A stretch of DNA of 64,000 nucleotides from JAFASC01 sp036265935 (GCA_036265935.1 DATAOB010000126.1:1-64000), one strand, 5' to 3'. Shown: positions 34,131 to 43,372, counted from the stretch's first letter. Translations and numbers: made by a program. The notes: generated by a model from the letters alone, not told the origin.

Positions 34131-34478
34131 TCACTTGGCGCGGTGATCGGCGTAGACGAGCAGCCGCCAGCGCACTGGGCCCTCCGTCACCGCGTGGCCG
34201 TGGTCGCTCGGGAAGTCCTCGCCTTCCCTGACGACGGTCTCGCGCCCGCAAGCCGCGCAGCGGTAGATGCCCGACAGCTTAGCCCAGTCGCCCGGCTGAT
34301 GGTCGTGGTCGAAAACTAGGTCCTCGCTGGCCGACAGCAGGTGGCGATACTTATAGAAGCCATCGAGGAACCGAAACTGCAGCGTTCGCGGGGTTGACTT
34401 GAGCGGCGCCCCCCCGCACGGACATGCCGACGCCCGCGATGCTGCCCGATCGCGAACGCCACGCCAAGTCGCATCCAA
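34131..34478 (-). CDS. Zinc-ribbon-like hypothetical protein
   Basis: Up to 115 residues. The reliable part begins near RTLQFRFLDGFYKYRHLL and contains YRCAACGRETVVREGEDFP, one half of a zinc-ribbon, with CPCGG near the N-terminus as a possible other half. The N-terminal 25 residues look unlike coding sequence. A run of seven C at 34409-34415 lies just there: one base fewer would bring an ATG at 34425 into frame and give a cleaner start. It is divergent from carA, whose start is 14 bases away. Confidence 0.5.
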   Translation of the reverse strand: MDATWRGVRDRAASRASACPCGGAPLKSTPRTLQFRFLDGFYKYRHLLSASEDLVFDHDHQPGDWAKLSGIYRCAACGRETVVREGEDFPSDHGHAVTEGPVRWRLLVYADHRAK

Positions 34479-34492
34479 GGGGTCGAACCGCG

Positions 34493-35674
34493 ATGAACGA
34501 AGAACAAGCCGGCTGGATCGCGCCTCGCTATACCGGGCTCCTCGTCCTTGCCGACGGGACGGTGCTCGAGGGCTTCGGCCTCGGGGCCGAAGGCCATGCG
34601 GTCGGCGAGGTCTGTTTCAATACGGCGATGACCGGTTACGAGGAAATCCTCACCGACCCCTCTTATGCCGGGCAGATCGTCACCTTCACCTTTCCGCATA
34701 TCGGCAATGTCGGCACCAATGAGGAAGACATCGAGACCGTCAACATGGCGGCCTCGACGGGGGTGCGCGGCGTCGTCATGCATGCGCGGATCACCGATCC
34801 GTCCAACCACCGCGCCACGCGCCATTTCGATCAATGGCTGAAGGCGCGCGGCATCGTAGGCCTCTGCGGCGTCGACACGCGCGCGCTGACCGCGGTGATC
34901 CGCGAAGCCGGCATGCCGAACGCGGTGATCGCGCATCATCCTGGCGGCAGCTTCGACCTCGATGCGCTAAAGCGTGAGGCGGCGGAATGGCCGGGGATCG
35001 ACGGCATGGACCTCGTGCCCGATGTCACGACGGCCCAGCGCTTTGATTGGGACGAGACGGCTTGGGTCCCGGGCCGCGGTTACGGCCGGCAGACCGCGCC
35101 GAAGAAACGGGTCGTGGCGTTAGATTATGGCATTAAGCGCAACATCCTGCGCCTCTTGGCGGATGCGGGATGCGCGGTCACGGTGCTGCCGGCGACCGCG
35201 ACGACGGAGGACATTTTGGCGCTGAAACCCGACGGCGTGTTCCTGTCGAACGGGCCCGGCGACCCCGCCGAAACCGGCAAATATGCCGCGCCAGTCATCC
35301 GCGATCTCTTGGACAAAAGCGTGCCGACCTTCGGCATCTGCCTTGGCCACCAGATGATGGCCTTGGCGGTCGGCGCCAAGACCGTGAAAATGCATCAAGG
35401 CCATCACGGCGCCAATCATCCGGTGAAGGACTTCACCACGAATAAGGTCGAGATCGTGTCGATGAACCACGGCTTCGCCGTCGATCCCAAAACGTTGCCT
35501 GAAAATGCCGTCGAGACGCACCGCTCGCTGTTCGACGGATCGAATTGCGGCATTGCGCTGAAGGACCGTCCGGCTTTTTCCGTGCAGCATCATCCCGAGG
35601 CTTCGCCCGGGCCGCGCGACAGCCATTATCTCTTCCATCGGTTCGTCGAAATGATGGACCAGGCGAAGAGCTGA
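34493..35674 (+). CDS. carA: Carbamoyl-phosphate synthase small subunit
   Basis: A 393-residue glutaminase subunit. The N-terminal domain has LADGTVLEGFGLGAEG and FNTAMTGYEEILTDPSYAGQIV. The GATase domain has the nucleophile Cys in FGICLGHQMMA and HHPEASPGP for the His/Glu pair. It releases ammonia from glutamine for carbamoyl phosphate, feeding arginine and pyrimidine synthesis. The start is MNEEQAGW. carB is not within the window: the next gene is a methyltransferase 7 bases later. Confidence 0.97.
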   Translation: MNEEQAGWIAPRYTGLLVLADGTVLEGFGLGAEGHAVGEVCFNTAMTGYEEILTDPSYAGQIVTFTFPHIGNVGTNEEDIETVNMAASTGVRGVVMHARITDPSNHRATRHFDQWLKARGIVGLCGVDTRALTAVIREAGMPNAVIAHHPGGSFDLDALKREAAEWPGIDGMDLVPDVTTAQRFDWDETAWVPGRGYGRQTAPKKRVVALDYGIKRNILRLLADAGCAVTVLPATATTEDILALKPDGVFLSNGPGDPAETGKYAAPVIRDLLDKSVPTFGICLGHQMMALAVGAKTVKMHQGHHGANHPVKDFTTNKVEIVSMNHGFAVDPKTLPENAVETHRSLFDGSNCGIALKDRPAFSVQHHPEASPGPRDSHYLFHRFVEMMDQAKS

Positions 35675-35681
35675 CGCGCCG

Positions 35682-36371
35682 ATGAGCTGGCGCGACTTTT
35701 GGAACAGCGAACACTCAATTTACGTCAATGCGCGCCATAAGCTGCTGCATTACGACAGGATCGCGCGCGATCTCGCCGCCTATGTTCCCGCGCCTGACGC
35801 AGCCGTTCTCGATTACGGTTGTGGCGAGGCGATTTCCGCTGCCTCCCTGGCGAAGAAATGCGGCACGCTCTACCTCTTCGATGAAGCGCCGAATGTGCGC
35901 GAGAAGCTGAGGAGCCGCTTTAGCGATCATCCAAAGATCATGGTCCTTCCGCCGAACGGGCTGGACAATATCGGGTATGCGTCGCTCGATCTGATTATCG
36001 CCAATTCGCTTCTGCAATATTTGCAGCACCGTGAGTTCGAGGATTTGCTCGACATCTGGCACGGCAAGCTGAAGCCCGCCGGCCAGCTCGTTCTCGCCGA
36101 CGTGCTCCCGCCCGACCTCGACGCGATCGCCGACGTGAAGGCGCTTCTCGATTTCGCCTGGCGCGGCGGATTTTTGCTGGCCGCCTTGGCGGGGTTGGGA
36201 AAGACCTTCTTTTCCGATTACCGGCGTCTGCGCAACGATGTCGGTCTGACGCGCTACGCGCCCGAAGACATGTTCACGCTGCTTGCGGCGCACGGATTTG
36301 CCGGCGAGCAAAGGCCCACAAATGTCGGGCACAATCAGCTGCGTATGACCTTTGTCGCACGCCAAGCGTGA
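35682..36371 (+). CDS. Class I SAM-dependent methyltransferase
   Basis: A 229-residue methyltransferase starting MSWRDFWNSEHSIYVNARHK. Motif I is AVLDYGCGEAISAA and the motif IV region reads LDLIIANSLLQYL. A hydrophobic patch near 160-175 (GGFLLAALAGLGKTFF) may touch a membrane. It begins 7 bases after carA and its stop overlaps the GTG start of the following transporter by 4 bases, so methyltransferase and transporter are coupled. The substrate is unknown; it may be the transported compound or its lipid partner. Confidence 0.85.
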   Translation: MSWRDFWNSEHSIYVNARHKLLHYDRIARDLAAYVPAPDAAVLDYGCGEAISAASLAKKCGTLYLFDEAPNVREKLRSRFSDHPKIMVLPPNGLDNIGYASLDLIIANSLLQYLQHREFEDLLDIWHGKLKPAGQLVLADVLPPDLDAIADVKALLDFAWRGGFLLAALAGLGKTFFSDYRRLRNDVGLTRYAPEDMFTLLAAHGFAGEQRPTNVGHNQLRMTFVARQA

Positions 36372-37714
36372 TCACCGGCGTGCCTGACAGCGACGCTCGG
36401 CGACACCCGGAGTTTTCAACACCGGCAAGCGAGATTTCGCCGGTTCCCTTACCGCCGGCGGAGCGGCGCGGCGCATTTATTTATCTCGGCGCTCTCACCT
36501 TTCTCGTTTCGCTTGCCGACCCGAACGGCGGGCTCATGGACATTCCGGTCAGTTTTTTCTTAAAAAACAAATTGCATCTGGAAGCCAGCGAAGTGGCACG
36601 CTTTCGGCTGATCGCGGGCATTCCGCTTTATCTGTCCTTCGTTTTCGGCTTGCTGCGGGACACCTGGAATCCCTTCGGCATAAAGGATCGTGGCTTGATG
36701 GCGATCTTCGCCGCAATCGGCACCTGCCTTTATCTCGCCTTCGCATTCGCGCCGGGAACCTACGGCAACCTGCTTGCCGCGATGGCGCTGTTGACGATGT
36801 GCACGCTTTTCGTCGCTAGCGCCCAGAGTGGTTTGGCTTCGACTCTCGGTCAGCAGCACGCCATGTCGGGACAAGTCAGCGCGCTCTGGAACATTTTCGC
36901 TTCACTCCCCGCCGTCGTCGCGCTGGTGCTCGGCGGGCACCTCAGCGAACGCCTCGAAATCGAGCATTCCGATACAGCCGCGCGCATGCTGTTTCTCGTT
37001 GGCGCGGCAACCATGGCGGCGATTTTCCTTTACTCGGCACTGCGGCCGAAAAGCGTCTTCGACAATATTCATTTGGAGCACGGGACGAAATTCACCCCGC
37101 TGCAGGATTTGCAACGGCTTGCCAGGCACCGGCCGGCTTATTGCGCGCTGACGATCTGGCTCATCTGGAACTTTGGCCCGGGCTCGGCGACGCCACTTCA
37201 GTTCTATCTGCAAAACACTCTTCATGCGAGCGATACCGACTGGGGTGTGTGGAACGCGATTTTCGTCGGCTCGTTCATTCCAGCCTACATGCTATTCGGC
37301 CTTCTCTGCCAACGGGTCTCGCTCAAACGGCTTCTGTTCTGGGCCACCATCGTAGCAATACCGCAATTCATTCCGTTGCTCTTCGCCCATGCCATGAGCC
37401 AAGCTTTGATCATCGCGGCGGCGATGGGACTCATGGGAGGCATGGCAACTGCCGCCTATCTCGCTTTGCTCATCCGATCGTGTCCGCATGGGCTTCAGGG
37501 AACGACGCTTATGATGTCGGGGGCTCTCTATTATATCTCGTCACGATTTGGCGACGTACTTGGAACGTACCTGTACGACAAGTACGGCGGTTTTTACGTG
37601 TGCGTCGTGCTGACAACGTTCTCTTACGTACTCATTTTACCCATCCTTTGGCTGATCCCGAGAGACTATGTCGAACCGGCGGATGGCGAGATATTTTCAG
37701 TTCCGCTGAACTGA
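36368..37714 (+). CDS. BT1/MFS-type membrane transporter
   Basis: A 448-residue protein with 12 hydrophobic segments, starting at GTG within the methyltransferase stop. The motif FGLLRDTWNPFGIKDRG after the second helix recalls the folate-biopterin (BT1) branch of the MFS, although identity is only suggestive. A cytoplasmic N-terminus of about 35 residues is proline-rich. It probably works with the coupled methyltransferase. Confidence 0.75.
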   Translation: MITGVPDSDARRHPEFSTPASEISPVPLPPAERRGAFIYLGALTFLVSLADPNGGLMDIPVSFFLKNKLHLEASEVARFRLIAGIPLYLSFVFGLLRDTWNPFGIKDRGLMAIFAAIGTCLYLAFAFAPGTYGNLLAAMALLTMCTLFVASAQSGLASTLGQQHAMSGQVSALWNIFASLPAVVALVLGGHLSERLEIEHSDTAARMLFLVGAATMAAIFLYSALRPKSVFDNIHLEHGTKFTPLQDLQRLARHRPAYCALTIWLIWNFGPGSATPLQFYLQNTLHASDTDWGVWNAIFVGSFIPAYMLFGLLCQRVSLKRLLFWATIVAIPQFIPLLFAHAMSQALIIAAAMGLMGGMATAAYLALLIRSCPHGLQGTTLMMSGALYYISSRFGDVLGTYLYDKYGGFYVCVVLTTFSYVLILPILWLIPRDYVEPADGEIFSVPLN

Positions 37715-37729
37715 AGCGCTTTGTATCTC

Positions 37730-38503
37730 TCAGGCGAGCATAATCGCCGCGATCAGCCGGCCATAGTCCGCCTCGCCGCGATGCGTCATGCGGCGGTATG
37801 AGAAGAAACGTGCCTCGTCCGCGTAGGTGTCGAGGGCCAGGTCTTCGAAGGTGCCGACATTTGCCTCGTTCGCGCGCATGCCGATGAAGCCGGGAAGGTC
37901 GAAATAGGCATGCGCCTGGCGGTCTGAGGGTGTGAAGAAGCGTGTGTGCTTTGGGTCAGCGTCGGCGAAACGTTCCACAAATTCCGGTCCGACTTCGTAG
38001 CTCTTGCCAGCAATCGTGGGCCCGAGCGCCACAGCGATATGCAAGCGGCGGGCGCCGAGCTTCTCCATCTGCACGATCGTTGCCTCCACAATGCCCGTAA
38101 GTGCCCCCTTCCAGCCCGCATGCGCCGCGGCGACAATTCCGGCCTTCGGATCGCTCATGAGAAGAATACCGCAATCGGCGCCGGTGACGCCAAGCGCCAG
38201 GCCTTGCACATTGGTGACAATGCCGTCGCAACGCGGGCGCGCGCCGTCCGCCCAGGGCTCCTCGATTATGATTGCGTCGGCGGAGTGGACCTGGAAAGGA
38301 ACGAGAAAGCGCTCGCTTGGCGCGCCAAGGGCCATCGCTATGCGGCTGCGATTCTCGCGCACGTTTTCCGGATCGTCTCGCGAGCCGGTGCCGCCGTTGA
38401 GGCTCGCATAGACCCCGCTCGAAACGCCGCCTTCTCGCGTGAAGAAGGCATGGCGTATGCCCGGATGCGATAGCGAGGCGGCGCTGATGAATGGAACGCG
38501 CAT
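37730..38503 (-). CDS. pgeF: Polyphenol-oxidase-family purine nucleoside phosphorylase (YfiH/PgeF)
   Basis: A 257-residue protein of the former laccase-domain DUF152 family. The zinc-site segments are FQVHSADAIIIEE, GADCGILL and AAAHAGWKGALTGI. Members cleave purine nucleosides and correct peptidoglycan errors in E. coli (PgeF). It lies 3 bases after the MidA-like gene and is the last gene of an lgt-midA-pgeF operon, an order frequent in alphaproteobacteria. Confidence 0.92.
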   Translation of the reverse strand: MRVPFISAASLSHPGIRHAFFTREGGVSSGVYASLNGGTGSRDDPENVRENRSRIAMALGAPSERFLVPFQVHSADAIIIEEPWADGARPRCDGIVTNVQGLALGVTGADCGILLMSDPKAGIVAAAHAGWKGALTGIVEATIVQMEKLGARRLHIAVALGPTIAGKSYEVGPEFVERFADADPKHTRFFTPSDRQAHAYFDLPGFIGMRANEANVGTFEDLALDTYADEARFFSYRRMTHRGEADYGRLIAAIMLA

Positions 38504-38506
38504 GCG

Positions 38507-39580
38507 TCAGTCCGCAAAGCCGGGAACGAATTGCATGTTCTGCTGCGTGATCGCCATCGCCTTGAACAGCTCGCCCATTCTTGTGGGCTTGCTGCAATCG
38601 GTGAGACGAACGAACGCGGCGTCGATCGCTTTCGCCTGTTCGGGGCTTGCCTTGCGCTTCAGCATCTGAGCGCGCTGGGCAAATCCAAGGCTTAAAAGAA
38701 ATGCCGCCTGAGTCACGGGGCCATGCACTCGTGCACCCGCGGCTTGCGTCTCTTGCCCCAGAGCCGTGAAATCGACCTGCGCCGTCAGGTCGGACTCGCC
38801 GGGCGCGTCCAGCGGATCGACAAAACGGTGATTGCGAACGGCTTGCAGCGTCTCGCCAGTCTGCGTTTCAGTATAGCCGTAATCGATGATCAGCAGCGCG
38901 CCGCCTTGTGATGTGATTCTCGCAGATAAAATGCGAACGATCTTCCGCGCTTGAGGGCTAATCTCGATCACGCTGCCTTGCGGCGCGGCAAATCTGACAG
39001 CGCTCGCCGCAACCGGCCGCAATCCCCAGTGTAGTTTCCCGTGATCATCAAGTCCGACAAGTCGCTCGCACCAGCCGTGCTCGGTTCGGATGAAATGCTG
39101 CACCGGTAAAGCATCGAAGAATTCATTGGCAATGTAGATGGCTGCGCCGGGTGGAATGTCTTCCGTGCTCTGATGCCAGCGAACAGGCGCCCGATAGTTC
39201 GTGAGTGTAGCTCTTTGTATCTCCATGAGACGCGGACTCGTCTCGACGAGATGCACCTCGATCGATTCGTTAGCCGCGTTGCGGATCACGCGCAGCGCGT
39301 CCGCCATCAGCGTGCCGCGGCCCGGCCCAAGCTCGACAAGGCGCATCGGGGCTGGCGCGCCGCCCATCCGCCAGATCTCCACCGCCCAGAGGCCGATCAA
39401 TTCGCCGAACATTTGGCTGATTTCCGGCGCGGTAACGAAATCGCCCGCGGCCCCGAACGGCTCGCGCGTCGTGTAATAGCCGTAGCACGGATGCGAGAGC
39501 GCCAGACTCATGTAGCGTTCGAGCGAGATCGGCCCGTCCTGCGCGATCATCTCCTGCAATTCGCGCAGCAATTCTTTCAT
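38507..39580 (-). CDS. MidA/NDUFAF7-family SAM-dependent methyltransferase
   Basis: A 357-residue protein of the DUF185 family. Typical parts are DGPISLERYMSLALSHPCYGYY, the SAM loop RLVELGPGRGTLMADALR and NEFFDALPVQHF. The mitochondrial homologue NDUFAF7 dimethylates an arginine of complex I subunit NDUFS2, so a role in complex I assembly is plausible. It overlaps lgt by 4 bases and lies 3 bases before pgeF. Confidence 0.92.
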   Translation of the reverse strand: MKELLRELQEMIAQDGPISLERYMSLALSHPCYGYYTTREPFGAAGDFVTAPEISQMFGELIGLWAVEIWRMGGAPAPMRLVELGPGRGTLMADALRVIRNAANESIEVHLVETSPRLMEIQRATLTNYRAPVRWHQSTEDIPPGAAIYIANEFFDALPVQHFIRTEHGWCERLVGLDDHGKLHWGLRPVAASAVRFAAPQGSVIEISPQARKIVRILSARITSQGGALLIIDYGYTETQTGETLQAVRNHRFVDPLDAPGESDLTAQVDFTALGQETQAAGARVHGPVTQAAFLLSLGFAQRAQMLKRKASPEQAKAIDAAFVRLTDCSKPTRMGELFKAMAITQQNMQFVPGFAD

Positions 39581-40395
39581 GCCGGAAGCGGCCGCCTGCG
39601 CAGCGCAACGATCAAGACCACGAGTCCAATGGCGATCAGCGGCAGCGACAGAAGCATGCCCATCGTCGCGTCGCCGAAAAGAAAACCCAATTGCGCATCG
39701 GGTTCGCGAAAGAATTCGCAGATGATGCGTGCCATCCCGTATCCAATGCCGAACATGCCGCTCACCAGGCCCGGCCGTTTCAGCGCGCCGAAGCGGATCG
39801 CGAGCGCCAGCAATATGAACAGGATCAATCCCTCGAGCCCCGCTTCGTAAAGTTGGCTAGGATGCCGGGTTAGGGGACCCGCTTCGGGAAAGACTATCGC
39901 CCATGGCACGTCCGTCGGGCGGCCCCAAAGCTCCGGCTTGATGAAATTGGCGATGCGGCCCAGGAAAAGACCGATCGGCACGACCGCGCAGCCGATGTCG
40001 AAAACGCTGAGCAGCGGAACGCGGTAACGCAGCGCGAAGAGATAAATGCCGATTGCCGCGCCGGCGAGCCCGCCATGGAACGACATGCCGCCTTTCCATA
40101 CCGCGGGTATTTCCTCCGGATGCGCCATGTAGAACGGCAGATTGTAGAAAAGCACGTAGCCGATGCGTCCGCCGACCACGACGCCGAGCGCGCAATAGAC
40201 GAGAAGATCGTCGAGGCTCTGTGGTGTCGGATGCGGCGCTCCGTTCCACAGAGAGTCCCGCGCGGCGAGTGCGCGGGCATAGGCCCAGCCGAGGATCAGA
40301 CCGCCGATGTAGGCGAGCGCGTACCAGCGGATCGGCAGCGGCCCGATATGGATGAGGACGGGATCGATTATCGGATACGGAATCGCAAAGAGCAT
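39577..40395 (-). CDS. lgt: Prolipoprotein diacylglyceryl transferase
   Basis: A 272-residue inner-membrane enzyme with seven helices. The signature around the essential Arg and Asn reads FLGRIANFIKPELWGRPTDV; the usual NG after FI is KP here. HPSQLYEAGLEG lies later. It transfers diacylglycerol from phosphatidylglycerol to the lipobox cysteine of lipoproteins. It is the first gene of the lgt-midA-pgeF operon, divergent from the UbiK-like gene. Confidence 0.95.
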   Translation of the reverse strand: MLFAIPYPIIDPVLIHIGPLPIRWYALAYIGGLILGWAYARALAARDSLWNGAPHPTPQSLDDLLVYCALGVVVGGRIGYVLFYNLPFYMAHPEEIPAVWKGGMSFHGGLAGAAIGIYLFALRYRVPLLSVFDIGCAVVPIGLFLGRIANFIKPELWGRPTDVPWAIVFPEAGPLTRHPSQLYEAGLEGLILFILLALAIRFGALKRPGLVSGMFGIGYGMARIICEFFREPDAQLGFLFGDATMGMLLSLPLIAIGLVVLIVALRRRPLPA

Positions 40396-40530
40396 GCGTT
40401 AGGGTTTTCTTATCACGTCATCATGGGTGTCATGTTGAGGGCTGTGAAAGAGGGCTTCGCTGACATGGATCAGCCCTGGCTGGTGGACTTCGCCGGAAGG
40501 GCCGACATATACGAAACCCCGGAGAAAACC

Positions 40531-40827
40531 ATGGTTGAACCGCGCGGCCGCATTCTCGATGACCTCGCCCGTCTAGTGACGGACATGGCCGGCGTTGCCG
40601 AGGGCGTGCGGCGGGAGGCCGAGACCCTGGCGCGCGCCCAGCTCGACCGGCTCATCACCAGCATGGACCTCGTCTCCCGCGAGGAATTCGAGGCGGTCCG
40701 CGATATGGCGGCGTTGGCGCGTGAAGAGAACGACATCCTTCAGAGGCGGGTCGTGGCTCTGGAAGCGAAGCTCACGGCAGCTGCGGGCATTGGCCTGGGC
40801 GGGAGCGCCGATCTCAATCGGAGCTGA
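40531..40827 (+). CDS. ubiK: UbiK-family accessory factor (BMFP domain)
   Basis: A 98-residue protein starting MVEPRGRILDDLARLVTDMAG, with GGAG six bases before the start. An amphipathic N-terminal helix is followed by a coiled coil (about 30-80: SREEFEAVRDMAALAREENDILQRR). The family assists ubiquinone-synthesis enzymes at the membrane and can fuse lipids in vitro. It stands alone, divergent from lgt. Confidence 0.82.
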   Translation: MVEPRGRILDDLARLVTDMAGVAEGVRREAETLARAQLDRLITSMDLVSREEFEAVRDMAALAREENDILQRRVVALEAKLTAAAGIGLGGSADLNRS

Positions 40828-41073
40828 CCTGCAGCTTACGCTGCCAAAGAACTGTCATCCCGATTCTGTGGATTATCGAAAAAGCAACCCGGGGGATAAC
40901 CGGCAAAAGGCCTGTACGCCCAAGGTTTTGCTGCGCTCCGTTGCAGCAATTTACCCGAAGCGGGGGAAATCTGTCGCGCGTATATAGTCTGGGTAGGAGG
41001 TTGATTCGTCTTCGAAATTTCGGTTTTCACCGTCCCGCATGTCGTCTCGCAACCCTCAACTTCAGGCCAGGAA

Positions 41074-41580
41074 ATGTCGCTCTTGCAAACCGAACACCCC
41101 AGCGAACGCGTCGAACATCCGGTCGATATCGTCGAGCGCCTTGCGGCCTTGAACGAGTGGGTGTTCGACCGCGAAGACGACGATGAAATTTCGATCTCCG
41201 TCTCCGGCACCTGTTCCGACTACCACATGGCCTTCACCTGGCTGCCCGAACTCGAGACGCTGCACATTGGCTGCGCCTTCGATCTGAGGGTGCCGGAGCG
41301 CCGCCGTCAGGACCTGTTGACGCTCGTCTCGACCCTGAATGAACAGATCTGGGTCGGTCACTTCGAACTGTGGGCCAACGAGGGTGTCGTGATGTTTCGG
41401 CAGGCGCTCATCCTGGCGGGTGGCGCCATGCCGAACAGCCGGCAATGCGAGGTGGTGCTGACGAACGCGCTGGAGAATTGTGAGCGCTATTATCAGGCGT
41501 TCCAATTTGTCGTCTGGGCGGGCAAGAGCGTGCGCGAAGCCCTAGAGGCGGCGATGTTCGAGACGCACGGGCACGCCTGA
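41074..41580 (+). CDS. YbjN-domain protein
   Basis: A 168-residue soluble protein of the YbjN/DUF1790 family, with HPVDIVERLAALNEWVFDR and LVSTLNEQIWVGHFELW. The fold is like a type III secretion chaperone. Function is uncertain; E. coli YbjN affects stress and motility. It lies 17 bases before proC and is probably co-transcribed. The 246 bases upstream hold no gene, only an inverted repeat GCTGC/GCAGC near 40930-40947. Confidence 0.85.
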   Translation: MSLLQTEHPSERVEHPVDIVERLAALNEWVFDREDDDEISISVSGTCSDYHMAFTWLPELETLHIGCAFDLRVPERRRQDLLTLVSTLNEQIWVGHFELWANEGVVMFRQALILAGGAMPNSRQCEVVLTNALENCERYYQAFQFVVWAGKSVREALEAAMFETHGHA

Positions 41581-41597
41581 TCCGAGGACAATCGCCA

Positions 41598-42425
41598 GTG
41601 CCCGAGCGCCCGCTTTCTCTGGTTCTTGTCGGCGCGGGCAAGATGGGTTCGGCGCTGCTCGGTGGCTGGTTTGGACGCGAAAATAACGCCGGCACCACCA
41701 CTATCATCATCATCGATCCGGCCCCGAGCGCGGCGGCAGAGGCGGCGGCGCGCCGCATCGGGGTGCGGCTCAATCCGCCGCTGGCCGAGATCGCCGCCCC
41801 GGCGGTCATTTTCCTGGCGATCAAGCCGCAGAGCCTGGACCAGGCGGCGCCGCAGATCGCGCCGCTGGTCGCGCCGGAGACGCTTATCGTCTCGATTCTT
41901 GCCGGCAAGACCACCGCGAACCTGAAGGCGCGCCTGCCCGCCGCGCAGGCGATCGTGCGCGCCATGCCGAACACGCCGGCGGCAATCCGCCGCGGTATCA
42001 CTGCGGCTTACCCGACGCCCGACGTCACTGCCGAGCAGCGCGCGACCGCCGACGAACTTCTCTCCGCCGTCGGGCGCGTCGAATGGCTCGACGATGAGAC
42101 CCATCTCGATGCGGTGACCGCGGTCTCCGGCTCCGGACCGGCTTACGTCTTCCTTCTCGCCGAATGCCTCGCCGAAGCGGGCGCCGCCGCCGGCCTGCCG
42201 GCCGATCTCGCAGCCCGGCTCGCCCGCGCGACGGTCGAAGGATCGGGCGAGCTCATGCATCGCTCGCCGGAAAAGGCGGTCGCCAGATTGCGCGAGGAGG
42301 TCACCTCGCCGGGCGGCACGACTGCCGCGGCGCTCAACATCCTCATGGGCGAGAGCGGCTTGAAGAAGCTGATGGAAGCTGCCGTCGAAGCGGCGAAGCG
42401 GCGCGCCGCCGAACTTTCCGGCTGA
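41598..42425 (+). CDS. proC: Pyrroline-5-carboxylate reductase
   Basis: A 275-residue enzyme starting at GTG. The NADPH loop is LVGAGKMGSALLGGW, then MPNTPAAIRRGITAAY and the conserved end segment REEVTSPGGTTAAALNIL. It makes the last step of proline synthesis. Length and motifs are standard. It is coupled with the YbjN gene and followed by a TetR regulator 69 bases on. Confidence 0.95.
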   Translation: MPERPLSLVLVGAGKMGSALLGGWFGRENNAGTTTIIIIDPAPSAAAEAAARRIGVRLNPPLAEIAAPAVIFLAIKPQSLDQAAPQIAPLVAPETLIVSILAGKTTANLKARLPAAQAIVRAMPNTPAAIRRGITAAYPTPDVTAEQRATADELLSAVGRVEWLDDETHLDAVTAVSGSGPAYVFLLAECLAEAGAAAGLPADLAARLARATVEGSGELMHRSPEKAVARLREEVTSPGGTTAAALNILMGESGLKKLMEAAVEAAKRRAAELSG

Positions 42426-42494
42426 CGCCGGATTCGTGCGACCGCGCTTGGAGCGCTAGGCTCGGACCCTAAATACCGGGGGTCGGAGGAAATC

Positions 42495-43271
42495 ATGTCT
42501 CAGTTCAACCAACCTGCCTCGCCGGAAGGCGTCGCGGCGCCCGTTTCGCCACCCCGAGCCGGTGACCCTAAAAGCCGCATCGTCGACGCGCTGATGGAGC
42601 TTGCCGCGGAACGGCGCTGGGATGACATCACGCTGTCGGACATCGCGCTTCGCGCCGGTTTATCACTCGCCGATTTTCGCGATCATTTTCCCTCGAAAGG
42701 TGCGGTGCTCGGCGCCTTCGCGCGCCGCATCGACAGGATCGTGCTCGACGGCACGACTGCCGATCTTGCCGGCGAGAGCGCCAAGGAGCGGCTCTTCGAC
42801 GTGCTCATGCGGCGCATTGACGCGCTGAAACCCTATCGCGACGCGCTGCAGAGCATTTCCGATTGGGCACGTGGCGATCTGCTGGGTTCGGCGGCACTGA
42901 ACGGCGTGATGGTCAATTCGATGCGCTTCATGTTGGAGGCGGCTGGGATCGACGGTGAAGGACCGGTCGGCACCCTCAAACTGCAGGGTTTGGCCATGGC
43001 CTGGAATCGCGTTCTCGACACTTGGTTCGAGGACGACGATCCCGGACTCTCGGCGACCATGGCCGCGCTCGACCGAGAGCTGACGCGCGGCGACCGGCTT
43101 GTCGCGCGGGCGGAAGACCTGGACCGCCTGACCGCGCCGATCCGCGCTGTCGGGCGCGCGCTTCTCGCCAGCCGCCGTACCTGGCGTCAGCGGCGGCGCG
43201 AGCGCTACAGCGATCGCCACGAGCGCGATTGGGACCGGCGCGGCGAGATCGCCGACGATCCGGCGATTTGA
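42495..43271 (+). CDS. TetR-family transcriptional regulator
   Basis: A 258-residue protein. The helix-turn-helix is at residues 27-70 (SRIVDALMELAAERRWDDIT, LSDIALRAGLSLADFRDHFP), ending with the typical SKGAVLGAF. The ligand domain follows. The last 30 residues are extremely rich in Arg (RRTWRQRRRERYSDRHERDW), unusual for the family and possibly a second nucleic-acid contact. Target genes are unknown; proC is upstream. Confidence 0.87.
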   Translation: MSQFNQPASPEGVAAPVSPPRAGDPKSRIVDALMELAAERRWDDITLSDIALRAGLSLADFRDHFPSKGAVLGAFARRIDRIVLDGTTADLAGESAKERLFDVLMRRIDALKPYRDALQSISDWARGDLLGSAALNGVMVNSMRFMLEAAGIDGEGPVGTLKLQGLAMAWNRVLDTWFEDDDPGLSATMAALDRELTRGDRLVARAEDLDRLTAPIRAVGRALLASRRTWRQRRRERYSDRHERDWDRRGEIADDPAI

Positions 43272-43290
43272 GGTAAGCAACTTCGATGGC

Positions 43291-43372
43291 CGATTAGGAC
43301 GTCGAACCTGCTAACCCGCAGCGATAGCCTAATCGACGCAAGCTGAATGAGGCGCTGGGTGCGCCGCCTCAT
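43291..43372. terminator. Tandem hairpins between convergent genes
   Basis: CGATTAGG (43291-43298) pairs perfectly with CCTAATCG (43328-43335) around a loop that itself holds CTGC/GCAG. ATGAGGCG (43347-43354) pairs with CGCCTCAT (43365-43372). They lie between the TetR gene and the convergent histidine kinase and probably terminate transcription from one or both sides. The rest of 43272-43477 shows nothing. Confidence 0.55.

Noticed and set aside
40930..40947. Inverted repeat GCTGC/GCAGC upstream of the YbjN gene as an operator
   Set aside because: Five-base arms in GC-rich DNA are expected by chance and no regulator is adjacent.
41493..42260. Long minus-strand frame opposite proC
   Set aside because: Arg- and Gly-rich wording without motifs; it lies wholly over proC and the YbjN gene, which have clear motifs. 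GC-rich DNA gives many such antisense frames.
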